Shown: positions 26,656-35,364, numbered from the stretch's first letter. The stretch: DNA of 39,458 bases from Chlorobium sp. (GCF_021740465.1 NZ_JAIOZR010000020.1:1-39458), one strand, 5' to 3'. Numbers and translations are program-made. The notes: generated by a model from the letters alone, not told the origin.

Positions 26656-27732
26656 CTACAACCCTGCCGGCATTTCGGGAACGGCTCGAAAGGCTTCGAG
26701 CAGGAAATCGTTTTCGAACGGCGTGCGGATGGCGAACCTGAAATAATTCTCTTCAAGACCGGCAAAATTCCGGCAGTCGCGTACCATGATGCCGCGATGG
26801 AAAAGATGCCCGAGCATCAGGTCGAGTGAACACCCTCCCCGCCATTGCACGAGAAAAAAATTCGCAGACCCGCCTGCAACGCATAGCTCCGGCATTTGTG
26901 AAAGAGCAGAAACGATGCGCTCTCTTTCAGTCGTCATCAGTTCCATGAGTGCCGCTTCATACGCACCGCACGCCGCAAGCTCAAGCGCGACGCTTTCGGC
27001 AACGGCATTGAGGGTCCATGGCTCCTTGAAATCGTAAAGTTTGCGGATTGTATCGGGGTGAGCGACAAGCGCGCCGAGACGCAGGCCGGGCAGCGCATAG
27101 AATTTCGTAAGCGAATGCACGACAACGATATTCGGGAACGCCTGCACCGCCTTCATGAGCGACACCGCCGGAAAATCCGGAAGAAACTGGACGAACGCTT
27201 CATCGACGAAAAACCACTTTCCGGGAAAGCGGCTGGCCAGTGCCATGGTCATTTCCGGAGGAAACAGCGTGCCGGTCGGATTGTTGGGATTGGCCAGAAA
27301 AAAGGCGTCGAACCCGTCAAGTTCATCGGCAAGTTTCCCGATCGGCGGAAGGGCGAATCCATCTTCGGGGCTGAGCTGCAGCACTCCTGTTTCCGCGCCG
27401 GCAATGCGGGCCGCCCGGCCATATTCGTAAAAAGAGGGGGAGAGCAGAAGCATCCGCCGGATACCCAGTGCCCTCGGCAGAAGATAGATCCCCTCTACAG
27501 CACCGTTCAGGGCAAGCAGGGATGCATCCTCAAGAGCGAACCTGCTGGTATAGAACTCCCGAACACCCCGGCCGTCTACTGACGGATAGGCCTGCATTGC
27601 TGCCTGCCCGATAGCCAAAGGAGCCTCAAACGGGAACAGCGGACTGATATTCACGCTGAAATCAATGAGATGGCGCTCTGCCGCTTCCGGTTCGGCCGGC
27701 CCGCCGTGGCGGTGGTGATAGAGACTGTTCAT
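26656..27732 (-). CDS. cobC: Threonine-phosphate decarboxylase (PLP, HisC-like)
   Basis: A 358-residue fold-type I PLP enzyme (CobC; called CobD in Salmonella). It decarboxylates L-threonine-O-3-phosphate to (R)-1-aminopropan-2-ol phosphate, the linker arm of cobamides. Visible marks: a front HGGPAEPE and [53 protein letters not shown], the PLP Lys in [15 protein letters not shown], and FVLQ-like [31 protein letters not shown]. The gene overlaps the cobQ stop by 4 nt and is followed by cobD after 7 nt. A histidinol-phosphate aminotransferase is the nearest alternative, but the HGG...DFSVNISP start and the operon favour CobC. Confidence 0.9.
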   Translation of the reverse strand: MNSLYHHRHGGPAEPEAAERHLIDFSVNISPLFPFEAPLAIGQAAMQAYPSVDGRGVREFYTSRFALEDASLLALNGAVEGIYLLPRALGIRRMLLLSPSFYEYGRAARIAGAETGVLQLSPEDGFALPPIGKLADELDGFDAFFLANPNNPTGTLFPPEMTMALASRFPGKWFFVDEAFVQFLPDFPAVSLMKAVQAFPNIVVVHSLTKFYALPGLRLGALVAHPDTIRKLYDFKEPWTLNAVAESVALELAACGAYEAALMELMTTERERIVSALSQMPELCVAGGSANFFLVQWRGGCSLDLMLGHLFHRGIMVRDCRNFAGLEENYFRFAIRTPFENDFLLEAFRAVPEMPAGL

Positions 27733-29240
27733 CGGCCGGCGAATGGCTTGTCGATCACGGCATAGAGCTTTTCAAGGTCGAGATGCGCGGCAACATGGCT
27801 TGCGAGCCTGTCGTAGCTCTCCTCAATGCCGTGTTCGTGGCGTGCCGGACGGTACTGCGGATCGGCAAGGGAGAGAAACCGGTGCCGCACCTGAGGTTCG
27901 TCGAATATACCGTGGAAATAGGTGCCGATTGCCTTGCCGTCGCCGCTCACGGCGCCATCGCTGTCGCTGACGGATTGTCCGTTTCGGCTGACCACCTGCA
28001 TGAAGGGTTTGCTGCCCTGCGAGAGGGTCGTGCGTCCCATATGGATTTCATAGCCGCGAGCTTGAAGGCCGTCCGCATCGTCGAGGATTCCGGATGCGTT
28101 GCAGAGGCACTTCTCACTCTCGAGCACGGTTTCACAGTCGAGCACTCCGAGGCCTGCGCTGACACCCGGTTCACCCTCCACGCCCGACGGATCGGCAATG
28201 GAACGGCCCAGCATCTGGAACCCCCCGCACACCCCTACGATGAGACCACCGCGCTCCCTGAACTCCCGGATGCGCTCCTCCCACCCGAGCGAGCGAAGCC
28301 ATGCGAGATCGCCGCGCACGTTTTTCGAGCCCGGCAGCACCAGCATGCTGTAGCCGTCAAGCGAGCGGGGATAGTGCAGATAGTGCAATTCCACCGCCGT
28401 GTCCTCCTCCAAGGGAGAGAGGTCGGTAAAGTTCGAGATGTGAGGAAAGTAGACAGCCGCCACGCCGGTCTTCCCCTGCTGCAGACTGCCGGGAGGATCG
28501 ACCCTGGAGGCGAGCGGCACGGCATCCTCGGCGTCGATGGAAAAGCCACGGAAACAGGGCACCACTCCGAGCACAGGCACGCCTGTCATCTCTTCGAGCA
28601 TCCGAACCCCGTCGCGGAACAGCTCGATATCTCCCCTGAAACGGTTTACGATGACTCCTTTCACCAGTGCCCGGTCTTCGGGCGGAATCACCGCCAGCGT
28701 ACCGACAACCTGGGCGAACACCCCGCCCCGGTCGATATCGGCCACCAGCACAACCGATGCCCCGGCATCTCTGGCGGTGCGGAAGTTCACGAAATCGCGG
28801 TCGTAGAGGTTCATCTCGGCGCAGGAGCCCGCCCCTTCGATAACAAGCAGTTCATATCGCTGCATGAGCCTCAGAAGGCTCTGGCGAGCGGCGGCGGCCC
28901 AGAGCGAGGTATCCCTGAAATACCCTTTTGCCGTTTCGGTGCTGCACACCTTCCCCTGCAGCACCACCTGGGCTCCGGTATCGGAGTTCGGCTTCAGCAG
29001 CACGGGATTCATGTCGGCCGTCGGCACGACGCGCGCCGCTTCGGCCTGGGCGATCTGCGCCCGCCCGATCTCGAAGCCGTCAGGCGTGACTCCGGAGTTG
29101 TTCGACATGTTCTGCGCCTTGTAGGGCGCCACGTCGATCCCCGCATCCCGAAAAATCCTGCACAGAGCCGTGGCGATAACGCTCTTGCCCACGTCCGAAG
29201 CCGTGCCGAACACGGCTATGGCCTTCGACCCGCCCTTCAC
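27729..29240 (-). CDS. cobQ: Cobyric acid synthase (glutamine-dependent amidotransferase)
   Basis: A ~503-residue CobQ. The N-terminal half is a dethiobiotin-synthetase-like ATP domain ([68 protein letters not shown]); the C-terminal half is a class-I-like glutaminase with Cys in [10 protein letters not shown] and a C-terminal His in [10 protein letters not shown]. It amidates four carboxylates of adenosylcobyrinic a,c-diamide. Two GTG codons (29243 and 29240) are possible starts; the second forms a GTGA overlap with the bluB stop. It sits between bluB and cobC in the riboswitch-led operon. A large antisense open frame covers it but is a shadow. Confidence 0.92.
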   Translation of the reverse strand: MKGGSKAIAVFGTASDVGKSVIATALCRIFRDAGIDVAPYKAQNMSNNSGVTPDGFEIGRAQIAQAEAARVVPTADMNPVLLKPNSDTGAQVVLQGKVCSTETAKGYFRDTSLWAAAARQSLLRLMQRYELLVIEGAGSCAEMNLYDRDFVNFRTARDAGASVVLVADIDRGGVFAQVVGTLAVIPPEDRALVKGVIVNRFRGDIELFRDGVRMLEEMTGVPVLGVVPCFRGFSIDAEDAVPLASRVDPPGSLQQGKTGVAAVYFPHISNFTDLSPLEEDTAVELHYLHYPRSLDGYSMLVLPGSKNVRGDLAWLRSLGWEERIREFRERGGLIVGVCGGFQMLGRSIADPSGVEGEPGVSAGLGVLDCETVLESEKCLCNASGILDDADGLQARGYEIHMGRTTLSQGSKPFMQVVSRNGQSVSDSDGAVSGDGKAIGTYFHGIFDEPQVRHRFLSLADPQYRPARHEHGIEESYDRLASHVAAHLDLEKLYAVIDKPFAGR

Positions 29241-29881
29241 CACGTTTCGCGGTGGACGAGTGTTTCAAGCTCGAGGCGCGGCAGCCAACCGGCCTGTTCG
29301 AGCTCCGGGGTCTCGTGAAAGAAACTCACGAAACCCACGCACAGCCAGGCGTCCGGCACGATGTGCTCCGGAATGCCGAGCACCCTGCGCACATGGTCGT
29401 GATGGATGATGCTCACCCATCCAACCCCGAGATTTTCAGCCCGTGCGGCAAGCCAGAGGTTCTGCACCGCACAGACCGAGCTGTAAAGGTCCATCTCGGC
29501 ATTGGCGGTACGCCCGATCACCACCTCGCCGCTCCTCGACCGGTCGCAGGTGACGCAGATGCCGAGCGGCGCGTCCATGATGCCCTCGAGCTTGAAGGCC
29601 GAGTAGGTCTGGCGCTTCTCTTCCGGAAACATCTCCGCAGCCTCCCGATGGGCGATCTCGAACCCCTCCTTTATCTCTTTACGGATTGCAATGTCTTTTA
29701 CGACGATGAAATCCCACGGCTGCATGAACCCCACGCTCGGTGCGTGGTGCGCTGCATCGAGCAGCCTTCCGACCACCTCGTCCGGCACCGGGTCCGCGAG
29801 GAACTGTCCCCGCACGTCACGACGGCTGTAGATGACCTTGTAGAGGGCATCGCGCTCGATTCCAGTAATGACTGTATTCAT
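29237..29881 (-). CDS. bluB: 5,6-dimethylbenzimidazole synthase
   Basis: A 214-residue nitroreductase-fold flavoprotein. BluB splits reduced FMN with molecular oxygen to make 5,6-dimethylbenzimidazole, the lower ligand of cobalamin. BluB marks: [94 protein letters not shown]. The SRRDVR start and SVGFMQPW loop separate it from ordinary nitroreductases. It is the first enzyme gene after the receptor (20 nt gap) and overlaps cobQ. The requirement for O2 is noteworthy if the host is an obligate anaerobe; microaerobic supply or a modified reaction would be needed. Confidence 0.9.
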   Translation of the reverse strand: MNTVITGIERDALYKVIYSRRDVRGQFLADPVPDEVVGRLLDAAHHAPSVGFMQPWDFIVVKDIAIRKEIKEGFEIAHREAAEMFPEEKRQTYSAFKLEGIMDAPLGICVTCDRSRSGEVVIGRTANAEMDLYSSVCAVQNLWLAARAENLGVGWVSIIHHDHVRRVLGIPEHIVPDAWLCVGFVSFFHETPELEQAGWLPRLELETLVHRETW

Positions 29882-29901
29882 AAAAAAATCTTTTGCGTTT
29901 A

Positions 29902-31854
29902 CTAAATATCCGCTCTCAATCCTACCATGAAGGTGCGACCGGGCATGGTATAGCCTTTCACATACTGGTATTCGCGGTCGAAAAGATTTTCCACGGCACA
30001 GCTCACCGTCAACCCCCTGCCGTTCTTTTCACCCTGGTCGAACAGGATTTTTTTCGAAACCGAAAGGTTCGCTACCGTATAACCGCCTTTTGTAACCACA
30101 TCTCCGGACCAGTCTTCCCAGTTCTCTACCCGCGTCTCTCCCGTATAGGCAAGATTGAAAACGCCACTGAAACCCCGCCGGTCGGCAACCCGGACGCCGG
30201 AGGTCACCGACACTTCGGGAGTATAGGTGAGCCGCTCGCCGGTATCGTCATCGCGATACTCCGTCAACCATGTGCCGTTCACATAAGGCTCGACCTTCCA
30301 CTGCTCTCCGAAAGGGTGCAACGCCCACGAAAATTCCGCTTCGAGACCCGAAACCGTTGCTCCGCCGATATTGATCCAGGTCATGACTCCATCGACCGCC
30401 GTGGACTGGATCTTCTCCCTGAAATCGGTGGTGAACCAGGTCAGCGACGACTTCACATCGCTGTAGTTCACCTCAATCCCCGCTTCGAAAGAGCGGCTTT
30501 TTTCAGGCTTGAGATCGGAATTGCCGACATAGTGAGTCCCCCAGGAATAGAAATCGGCGACAAGCTCTCTTGCCGCAGGCATTCTGAACCCTTCGGCATA
30601 GGATGCCCTCAGCTTCAGTGCATCACTCAGGTTCCAGGCAAGACCCGCCTGTTTTGCAAGGTTATCGGTACTCTGTGAAGAACCCTGATCCTCTGAAATC
30701 GTCACATCGTACTGGTCGTAACGAAGACCTGCCGTAAGCACCACTTTGTCGGACAGGAAGCCGTATTTGCCGAGAATGAAACCGGCCGGGTTTTCATAGT
30801 CGGAAGAGAAAGGGGCAAGCGTTGAGTGGAGATCGTACCTGACCCAGTCGGCCCCGGCGGTAAGTCTCAAGGATGAATCGGAATAGGTGACCTGGGCCTG
30901 AGCGCCTTTATGATCGACCTCACTTGTACTCGAGTAGGACGAACTGGGATCGGCGTACAGGTATTCGTCTCTCCCGGTAAAATACCGTGCCATCCATGAA
31001 AAACGCCGGTCGGCGGTCGATCCTTCATAGACGACATCGGTGGAATAGGCTTTCTGGCTGGTATAGGCATCGATATCCGCCTGACTCAGATAGGACGGGG
31101 AACCGGCTTTTCCGACATTGAAATAGTTGTATATGACTCCGATCCGGTGATTGGGCAGGAATTCATAACCCACCTGAAAATTCCCCACCGTCCGGTCGCG
31201 GTATGCCGTGTTGCGGTACAACGTACCCTCGCCGGTTTCATAATCTCCCATTTCCGAAAGGGAAACCGAACCCGAAAAATCGACCTTGCCGCTCTTGCCG
31301 CCAGCCCCCATGGTTGTCTGGGTGTAATCGTTGCTTCCAAGCTCCTGCTCGAAAAAGAGCGAAGGCACGCCTTCTCCTTGGGCTGTAATGACGTTGACAA
31401 TACCCCCGATTGCCGCAGAACCGTACTGAACGGCGGCAGGCCCCCTTATGATTTCAATACGCTCGACGTTTGCGGTCGAGAGTTTCGCAAGATTGCCGGT
31501 TCCGGCTCTCCTGCCGTTCAGAAGCACCAGCACCTTGCCCATAAGGTCGTTGCCGTGCGTTTCGGTCCTGAACCCGCGGATACCGACGGAGGTCATGGTG
31601 CCGGGGTATTTCTGGATATGGCCTATGCTTTTTTCGGCAAGCAGTTCACCCAGATCCTTTGCCGGAGACTCCTCGATCTCCTCCTTACCGATAACGGTAA
31701 TGCTGGATGTAACGCTTTTCTTCTCCTCTTCGACACGGCTCGAGGTAACGACCAGCTCACTGCCGGTAAAGCTTTTCGTCGTCTCTTCGGCAAGGAGGCC
31801 CTTGCTCCAGAGCAGCCCTGCCATAACCAGCAGGCATACTTTCCTGTTCATCAT
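29902..31854 (-). CDS. btuB: TonB-dependent outer-membrane receptor, probable cobamide receptor (BtuB-like)
   Basis: A 650-residue receptor. A signal peptide (KVCLLVMAGLLWSKGLLA) leads to a TonB-box-like ELVVTSSRVEE, then a plug domain (SITVIGKEEIEESPAKDLGELLAEK, VGIRGFRTE, VLVLLNGRRAG, NVERIEIIRGPAAVQYGSAAIGGIVNVIT) and a 22-strand-type barrel with a late LKPEKSRSFEAGIEVNY and a final FDREYQYVKGYTMPGRTFMVGLRADI. Such receptors take up ligands with energy from TonB-ExbBD. The cobalamin riboswitch in the same transcript and the following cob genes make cobamide or cobinamide the likely ligand. Start at 31854 (ATGATG); the second ATG is equivalent. The leader from riboswitch to start is ~277 nt. 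Confidence 0.88.
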   Translation of the reverse strand: MMNRKVCLLVMAGLLWSKGLLAEETTKSFTGSELVVTSSRVEEEKKSVTSSITVIGKEEIEESPAKDLGELLAEKSIGHIQKYPGTMTSVGIRGFRTETHGNDLMGKVLVLLNGRRAGTGNLAKLSTANVERIEIIRGPAAVQYGSAAIGGIVNVITAQGEGVPSLFFEQELGSNDYTQTTMGAGGKSGKVDFSGSVSLSEMGDYETGEGTLYRNTAYRDRTVGNFQVGYEFLPNHRIGVIYNYFNVGKAGSPSYLSQADIDAYTSQKAYSTDVVYEGSTADRRFSWMARYFTGRDEYLYADPSSSYSSTSEVDHKGAQAQVTYSDSSLRLTAGADWVRYDLHSTLAPFSSDYENPAGFILGKYGFLSDKVVLTAGLRYDQYDVTISEDQGSSQSTDNLAKQAGLAWNLSDALKLRASYAEGFRMPAARELVADFYSWGTHYVGNSDLKPEKSRSFEAGIEVNYSDVKSSLTWFTTDFREKIQSTAVDGVMTWINIGGATVSGLEAEFSWALHPFGEQWKVEPYVNGTWLTEYRDDDTGERLTYTPEVSVTSGVRVADRRGFSGVFNLAYTGETRVENWEDWSGDVVTKGGYTVANLSVSKKILFDQGEKNGRGLTVSCAVENLFDREYQYVKGYTMPGRTFMVGLRADI

Positions 31855-32130
31855 TGATTGTCCTGTTTTCAGTTTGAGAAATACATAAACTGACAGGGGT
31901 TAAAAAGGCAGCGTGTAATTAGAGAACTCAGCGTTGCGTTATGGTTGATTTCGCATATAAGCATAAAGAAATCCTCAACGAAAGCAGCCCCGTCCTTTCG
32001 ATAAAAAAAGGAGGCGGAAGAATTTCTGACTGAATCTGCAAAAAAAGACCAGAACGGCAGCAACGCGAAAAAGAAGTACAGCTTTGCCCCGACTATAACC
32101 CGTAGTCTTGTTGTTATTGATGCAAATAGC

Positions 32131-32352
32131 ATAACCGGCAGGTCTCCTGACTTTTACGGCTTACATTCTTTGCAGACCTTCCCGCGCGCTCCCTGGGAGG
32201 AAATCGGCGCAGTGACCTGAAAAGACCGCTTTTCACACTCATGTGGCCATGAGCACTGATCGACGGTTTACCGTTGTACAGTTGCGGGTACAGTGTACGA
32301 ATCTCACGTACTTCCCTATTCTCCGGCTTTTAAGCCGGCACCTGTTATGACG
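32131..32352 (-). ncRNA. Cobalamin riboswitch controlling the receptor/bluB/cob operon
   Basis: On the minus strand the element starts with AGGTGCCGGC, has a GCCGGCTTAAAAGCCGG hairpin, then AATAGGGAA, the conserved GTACCCGCAACTGT core, a long variable arm, and finishes with the B12 box AGTCAGGAGACCTGCC (at about 32135-32152). Order and sequences match the adenosylcobalamin-type riboswitch, which lowers expression of the downstream genes when cobalamin is plentiful. A further ~277 nt separate it from the receptor ATG; I see no textbook terminator there, so the switch may act on translation or through a longer expression platform. Confidence 0.95.
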
Positions 32353-32594
32353 AGAAAGAACAGCTTGTGATTTTAAGAAATTTATCCGATAAAAAAAACA
32401 CCGAAAGCAGTCATGGCTTTTTGACCCATGCTGCAGACAACCTCCTTTCCCCGAAGGAATATCTTTTTTGTTTACAGAACGTCGTCCCCATGGTACCTGA
32501 AGAAGCTCCGATCACGTCCCTGAAAAAGCCCATCCTGAATGCCGGATACAGGCTTGCGGCTGCAGCCTGCGATCCGCTTTTTCAAGAGCATCAC

Positions 32595-32623
32595 TTGCCC
32601 TTTTCCGCACCACATTGTATATT
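32595..32623 (+). promoter_or_regulatory. Promoter of brnT-brnA
   Basis: TTGCCC at 32595-32600, a 17-nt spacer and TATATT at 32618-32623 form a good sigma-70-type promoter. Transcription would begin about 12-15 nt before the brnT ATG at 32644, giving a very short leader. Confidence 0.6.
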
Positions 32624-32636
32624 TCAGCAATATACA
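32616..32636. promoter_or_regulatory. Perfect palindromic operator over the brnTA -10 box
   Basis: TGTATATT-TCAGC-AATATACA is a perfect 8-bp inverted repeat with a 5-nt centre, covering the -10 hexamer and running to just before the ATG. BrnA-type ribbon-helix-helix antitoxins repress their own operons, so this is the likely BrnA (BrnT-BrnA) binding site. Confidence 0.7.
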
Positions 32637-32643
32637 CAGCGTC

Positions 32644-32954
32644 ATGGATCGTTTTACAGGCATCACCGGGTTCCAATGGGATGAAGGCAATCTTTCAAAA
32701 AATCCCGGAAAACATGGAGTAGCAAACTCCGAGTCGGAAGATATCTTCTTCAACGAGCCATTGATCGTCGCCGATGATATGAAGCACTCCGGAGTGGAGA
32801 GAAGATGGTTTGCCCTTGGCAAAACAAATGCAGGAAGAAGACTCTTTGTCGTCTTCACGCTCAGAAAAGACAAGATCAGAATCATTTCATCGCAGGAATT
32901 ATGAACAGGAAGGAGCAGAACACTTATGAAAAAGCAGAAAAAAACAGTTCCTGA
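32644..32954 (+). pseudogene. brnT: BrnT-family ribonuclease toxin, frameshifted near its 3' end
   Basis: The ATG at 32644 reads a BrnT toxin: FQWDEGNLSKNPGKHGV at the front, then ALGKTNAGRRLFVVFTLRKDKIRIIS, the typical RelE-like RNase core. The frame then stops at 32902-32904 after SSQEL. The usual conserved C-terminal continuation (an Arg/Lys-rich helix ending KEx-YE) is found in another frame as MNRKEQNTYEKAEKNSS from 32901 to 32954. A one-base deletion (or two-base insertion) around 32896-32901 explains this. The restored tail overlaps the brnA start by 29 nt, as is common for this pair. The shortened 86-residue product probably lacks full toxicity. BrnT cleaves mRNA under stress when freed from BrnA. 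Confidence 0.75.
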
Positions 32955-33240
32955 ATTCAGGAGTGAACGGGATGAACGGGAATTCTGGGCCACGCATGAC
33001 TCGTCGGAATACATCGACTGGGAAAAAGCTGGAACCGCAATCTTCCCCGACCTGAAACCGACCATGAAAACCATTTCGCTCCGGATGCCCGAGCAGATGC
33101 TCAACCGCATCAAGGTGCTTGCCAACGAAAGGGATGTGCCCTATCAGTCGCTTTTGAAAATGTTCCTCAAGGAGCGAATCGACCGGGAATACGAGCCAAA
33201 ACGCAACAAGCCGCACTCCTCACGGAAAGCGAACGCATGA
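32926..33240 (+). CDS. brnA: BrnA-family antitoxin / CopG-like DNA-binding protein
   Basis: A 104-residue protein. The front has ERDEREFWATHDSSEYIDWEKA, the usual BrnA/CopG-type segment that contacts the toxin; the central PTMKTISLRMPEQMLNRIKVLANERDVPYQSLLKMFLKERI is a ribbon-helix-helix DNA-binding domain. A basic tail follows. It should neutralise BrnT and repress the operon by binding the palindrome at 32616-32636. The reading frame is intact, unlike that of its toxin. The first codons overlap the out-of-frame tail of brnT. GC content here matches the core genes; the AT-rich island begins just after. Confidence 0.85.
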   Translation: MKKQKKTVPEFRSERDEREFWATHDSSEYIDWEKAGTAIFPDLKPTMKTISLRMPEQMLNRIKVLANERDVPYQSLLKMFLKERIDREYEPKRNKPHSSRKANA

Positions 33241-33464
33241 TCGGCCTCATCCACCGCTACGTTTCCGGCAAAACAGCCTCCTGAATACCGAATACGGATT
33301 ACAGACTATTGTATTATATAATTATACTTTATAGTATTTTTTCGATATACGGAAGAACGTCCTGAAGTTGCATTTAGTTTACGTAGTTGTGAGCATCTCC
33401 TCCGTACTCACTTCGATCGTTGGTATAATTATTGCCGGATTAATAACACAAAGATTTGCTAATC
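33241..33464. other. Gene-free, AT-rich stretch
   Basis: No gene is supported. AT-richness rises sharply from ~33300 and marks the left edge of the accessory island. A small GTGAG...CTCAC stem is present around 33388-33412, flanked by AACG (33356) and CGTT (33418); it could be a decayed cassette recombination site, but the arms do not pair well enough to call. Confidence 0.35.
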
Positions 33465-33818
33465 TCACACAATTATATCTATCAAACCTGCGACACCTGC
33501 ACCGAGAATAATTATCCAAGAGAATACAGAGTTGAATTGATTCTTGGGGTGTTTAAGAAATAATACATGAAGAAACACATGAATAATAAAGAAAATATCC
33601 AAGCCTATGATCAGGTTTTGGTTTAGCCCGTTTTGTCCGTAGAGTCCCCAGAATAAGAGAAGATACAAGGGTATATGTATTGATATAAAAACAAAGTAAC
33701 CTCTTTTCTCGCTTAACTTGGATAACAGAGGAAATATTGTCCATTCTTGACACTTAACAGCATGCATTTCATGCACAAGAGTAAACGAAAGTCCTACCAA
33801 GAAAAAAAAGTTTTCCAT
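33465..33818 (-). CDS. DUF6713-type small membrane protein
   Basis: A 117-residue protein with four hydrophobic segments. The start, FLVGLSFTLVHEMHAVKCQEWTIFPLLSKLSE, has the 'HEMxAxxxxEWxxFP' pattern I associate with DUF6713 membrane proteins of unknown function; the rest reads YFVFISIHIPLYLLLFWGLYG, IIGLDIFFIIHVFLHVLFLKHP and a final WIIILGAGVAGLIDI. The gene is AT-rich, unlike the core genes, so it was probably acquired. A GTTGGAC (minus strand, 33866-33860) lies 41 nt before the start, the same spacing as in the cassette genes further right, so it may be a stray cassette. Confidence 0.55.
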   Translation of the reverse strand: MENFFFLVGLSFTLVHEMHAVKCQEWTIFPLLSKLSEKRGYFVFISIHIPLYLLLFWGLYGQNGLNQNLIIGLDIFFIIHVFLHVLFLKHPKNQFNSVFSWIIILGAGVAGLIDIIV

Positions 33819-33859
33819 GCTTTTACTCCATTATACGAGACTCTCATTTAAAAGGAAAC

Positions 33860-33920
33860 GTCCAACGGTTGAATTCATCGGACTGCGAGGCTTTTCGCGC
33901 AGGTTCGGTGGAATGATGAT
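33860..33920 (-). other. Possible decayed attC-like site before the DUF6713 gene
   Basis: On the minus strand, an imperfect stem (arms around 33875-33890 and 33898-33914, with CTGCG/CGCAG paired) ends in GTTGGAC at 33866-33860, which fits the GTTRRRY integron core. The expected partner RYYYAAC on the far side is not clear. It is offered as a remnant only. Confidence 0.25.
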
Positions 33921-34069
33921 GTGTGCATTTCACGGACTTGGTTTCAATTTTTTCTCCAGCAAATCTAGTCGATACTCCCGCACCTGTATGCGCTCTTTTT
34001 TTGAATAGCGGAACTTTCTTCGAATAAAAAACCTGCAAGGAACTTCCTCATGAATGCAGAAAGTCCCGG

Positions 34070-34276
34070 TTAACCGATTTTGAGAAGGATATGCGCATGA
34101 TTGGTCATCAGCGCCCAGGCATAGATATTCGTTCCTGTTTTCAAGGCAACCGACCCCATTCTGGATACGAATATTCCCCGATCTTTATCGTCGGCAACGA
34201 TCTCTCTTTTTTCTATCCCCCGGATAATCACATGATGCAACGTGCCCGGCGAATCGAGTCTTGGACCTCTCGGCAT
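34070..34276 (-). pseudogene. REP-associated (Y1) tyrosine transposase, N-terminal fragment A
   Basis: A 68-residue remnant beginning MPRGPRLDSPGTLHHVIIRG, then EKREIVADDKDRGIFVSRMG and AWALMTNHAHILLKIG, where it stops. The NHAH segment carries the HUH metal-binding motif of Y1/IS200-like and RAYT transposases; the catalytic Tyr helix, which should follow, is missing. Full-length relatives have about 200-300 residues. The 5' part of this gene lies in a 166-bp direct repeat shared with fragment B. It is not expected to be active. Confidence 0.75.
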
Positions 34277-34359
34277 GCCTCTAATGATTGGTTAGTATCT
34301 GAGAAATTTAACGCTGCATTCTGGTCATTGCAAATTCATGATTTCAGGAACGTCCCGCA
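34194..34359. repeat. 166-bp direct repeat, copy A (transposase 5' end and upstream region)
   Basis: It matches 35141-35306 along the full 166 bp without a gap, with about 20 differences. It covers the first codons of the transposase and ~80 bp upstream, ending at the shared GGAACGTCCCGCA. The two copies flank one AT-rich gene. Confidence 0.85.
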
Positions 34360-34372
34360 GTCCCTCTGGATT

Positions 34373-34945
34373 TTAATCAAATTTTATTGTGTAATTTTGC
34401 TTTAAATTGTAAATAAATTCATCAACAATATTTTGAGGGGTGATATATAGTGATAAAGTTCTTTCTTCATTGCAAGTCTGATCTTTAAACAAAAAAGTAA
34501 TATGATCATTACTTCTCTTTATTGTACTTATTAGAGAATAGTCAATATATATAGAGTTTTTTTTATTTAATAACACTTTGTTTGCAGTCGAAAAAATCAA
34601 CCAAATAAATACACCAAATAATATAACAGTTAACATATTCCATTTACCCGGATCCAAACTCGCGCTGGTCAGAAAACCTGCAATTGACACAGTGATATAT
34701 AATATTGGAAAAAAAAGCACGGCTTTTATGAGGGTATGTGATTTTTTTTTGATATACCCCTGTATTTCAATAGATTCTTTTTTTAGAAGAAGCTTCCCGG
34801 TTCCACTGAAATTGTAACTATTTTTTAGTTTTGCAGATACATTACTTATTTGACTAAATATAACATCAAATGATTTATCATATATTTCGCTTGATGAGTT
34901 ATTGACCAGCTCTTTTTGATCGCCTTCTGTATTCGAGATATTCAT
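34373..34945 (-). CDS. AT-rich membrane protein of unknown function between two transposase remnants
   Basis: A 190-residue protein that I do not recognise. The first ~65 residues are polar with a beta-like GTGKLLLKKESIEIQGYIKKK; two hydrophobic segments follow (TLIKAVLFFPILYITVSIAGFLTSA and MLTVILFGVFIWLIFSTAN); the C-terminal third (YIDYSLISTIKRSNDHITFLFKD) looks like a PH-type or DUF-type sheet. The layout resembles small bacterial PH-domain membrane proteins. Very AT-rich codons, unlike the core genes, and flanking 166-bp direct repeats point to horizontal acquisition. The start at 34945 is the first ATG; a MNISN start is plausible. Confidence 0.5.
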   Translation of the reverse strand: MNISNTEGDQKELVNNSSSEIYDKSFDVIFSQISNVSAKLKNSYNFSGTGKLLLKKESIEIQGYIKKKSHTLIKAVLFFPILYITVSIAGFLTSASLDPGKWNMLTVILFGVFIWLIFSTANKVLLNKKNSIYIDYSLISTIKRSNDHITFLFKDQTCNEERTLSLYITPQNIVDEFIYNLKQNYTIKFD

Positions 34946-35121
34946 ATAAATTTCCCCTATTAGTTTATAAGCTATTATTAAGAAAATGAGCCATCATAAG
35001 ACATCGTATACACACCAAGACGCACACTGCTGATGCCGGCCACCCAAGCAGCAGAGCCGTCAGGACATACGACAAACCCATCTCGAATACCAACGTCATC
35101 GGAAATTCATTCCTGATTTAG

Positions 35122-35223
35122 CTAACTACTTATTAAGGTAGCAACGATCTCTCTTTTTTCGACCCCCCAGATAATCACATGATGCAACGTGCCCGGCGAA
35201 TCGAGTCTTGGACCTCTCGGCAT
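35122..35223 (-). pseudogene. REP-associated (Y1) tyrosine transposase, N-terminal fragment B
   Basis: A 33-residue remnant too short for routine gene finding. It repeats fragment A: MPRGPRLDSPGTLHHVIIWG, then VEKREIVATLISS and a stop. Similarity to fragment A ends at 35141, just after the EIVA codons, so the break is sharp. It has no HUH motif and cannot be active. Confidence 0.7.
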
Positions 35224-35306
35224 GCCTCTAATGATTGGTTTGTATCGGATAAAGTTAACGCTGCAATGTTGTCATTGCAAGTTCATGATTTCAGGAACGT
35301 CCCGCA
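35141..35306. repeat. 166-bp direct repeat, copy B
   Basis: This is the second copy of the transposase 5' region (see 34194-34359), in the same orientation, 947 bp away. Further GGAACGTCCC strings follow at 35330, suggesting REP-like units around the transposase. Confidence 0.85.
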
Positions 35307-35364
35307 TTCCCCCTGCTTTCGGAACGTCCCTGAGACCCCCTTTCTCAACGAAATACGAATTTCC

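Noticed and set aside
27783-29318. A 511-codon open frame on the plus strand
   Set aside because: It lies entirely antisense to cobQ, whose motifs are complete; the plus-strand product is His/Arg/Pro-rich without any recognisable domain.
31147-31857. A 236-codon plus-strand frame
   Set aside because: It is antisense to the N-terminal half of the TonB-dependent receptor and has no domain.
31869-32132. An 87-codon minus-strand frame in the receptor leader
   Set aside because: Its residues show no domain, signal or conserved pattern, and it begins inside the end of the riboswitch region; it is more likely leader RNA.
32472-33125. A 217-codon minus-strand frame
   Set aside because: It is antisense to brnT and brnA, both of which have clear family motifs.
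33237-33284. A 15-codon frame starting in the end of brnA (MIGLIHRYVSGK...)
   Set aside because: It reads smoothly and may be the remnant of another protein's end, but it is too short to support as a gene.
33844-34038. A 64-codon minus-strand frame
   Set aside because: It has no recognisable motif and overlaps the possible attC remnant.
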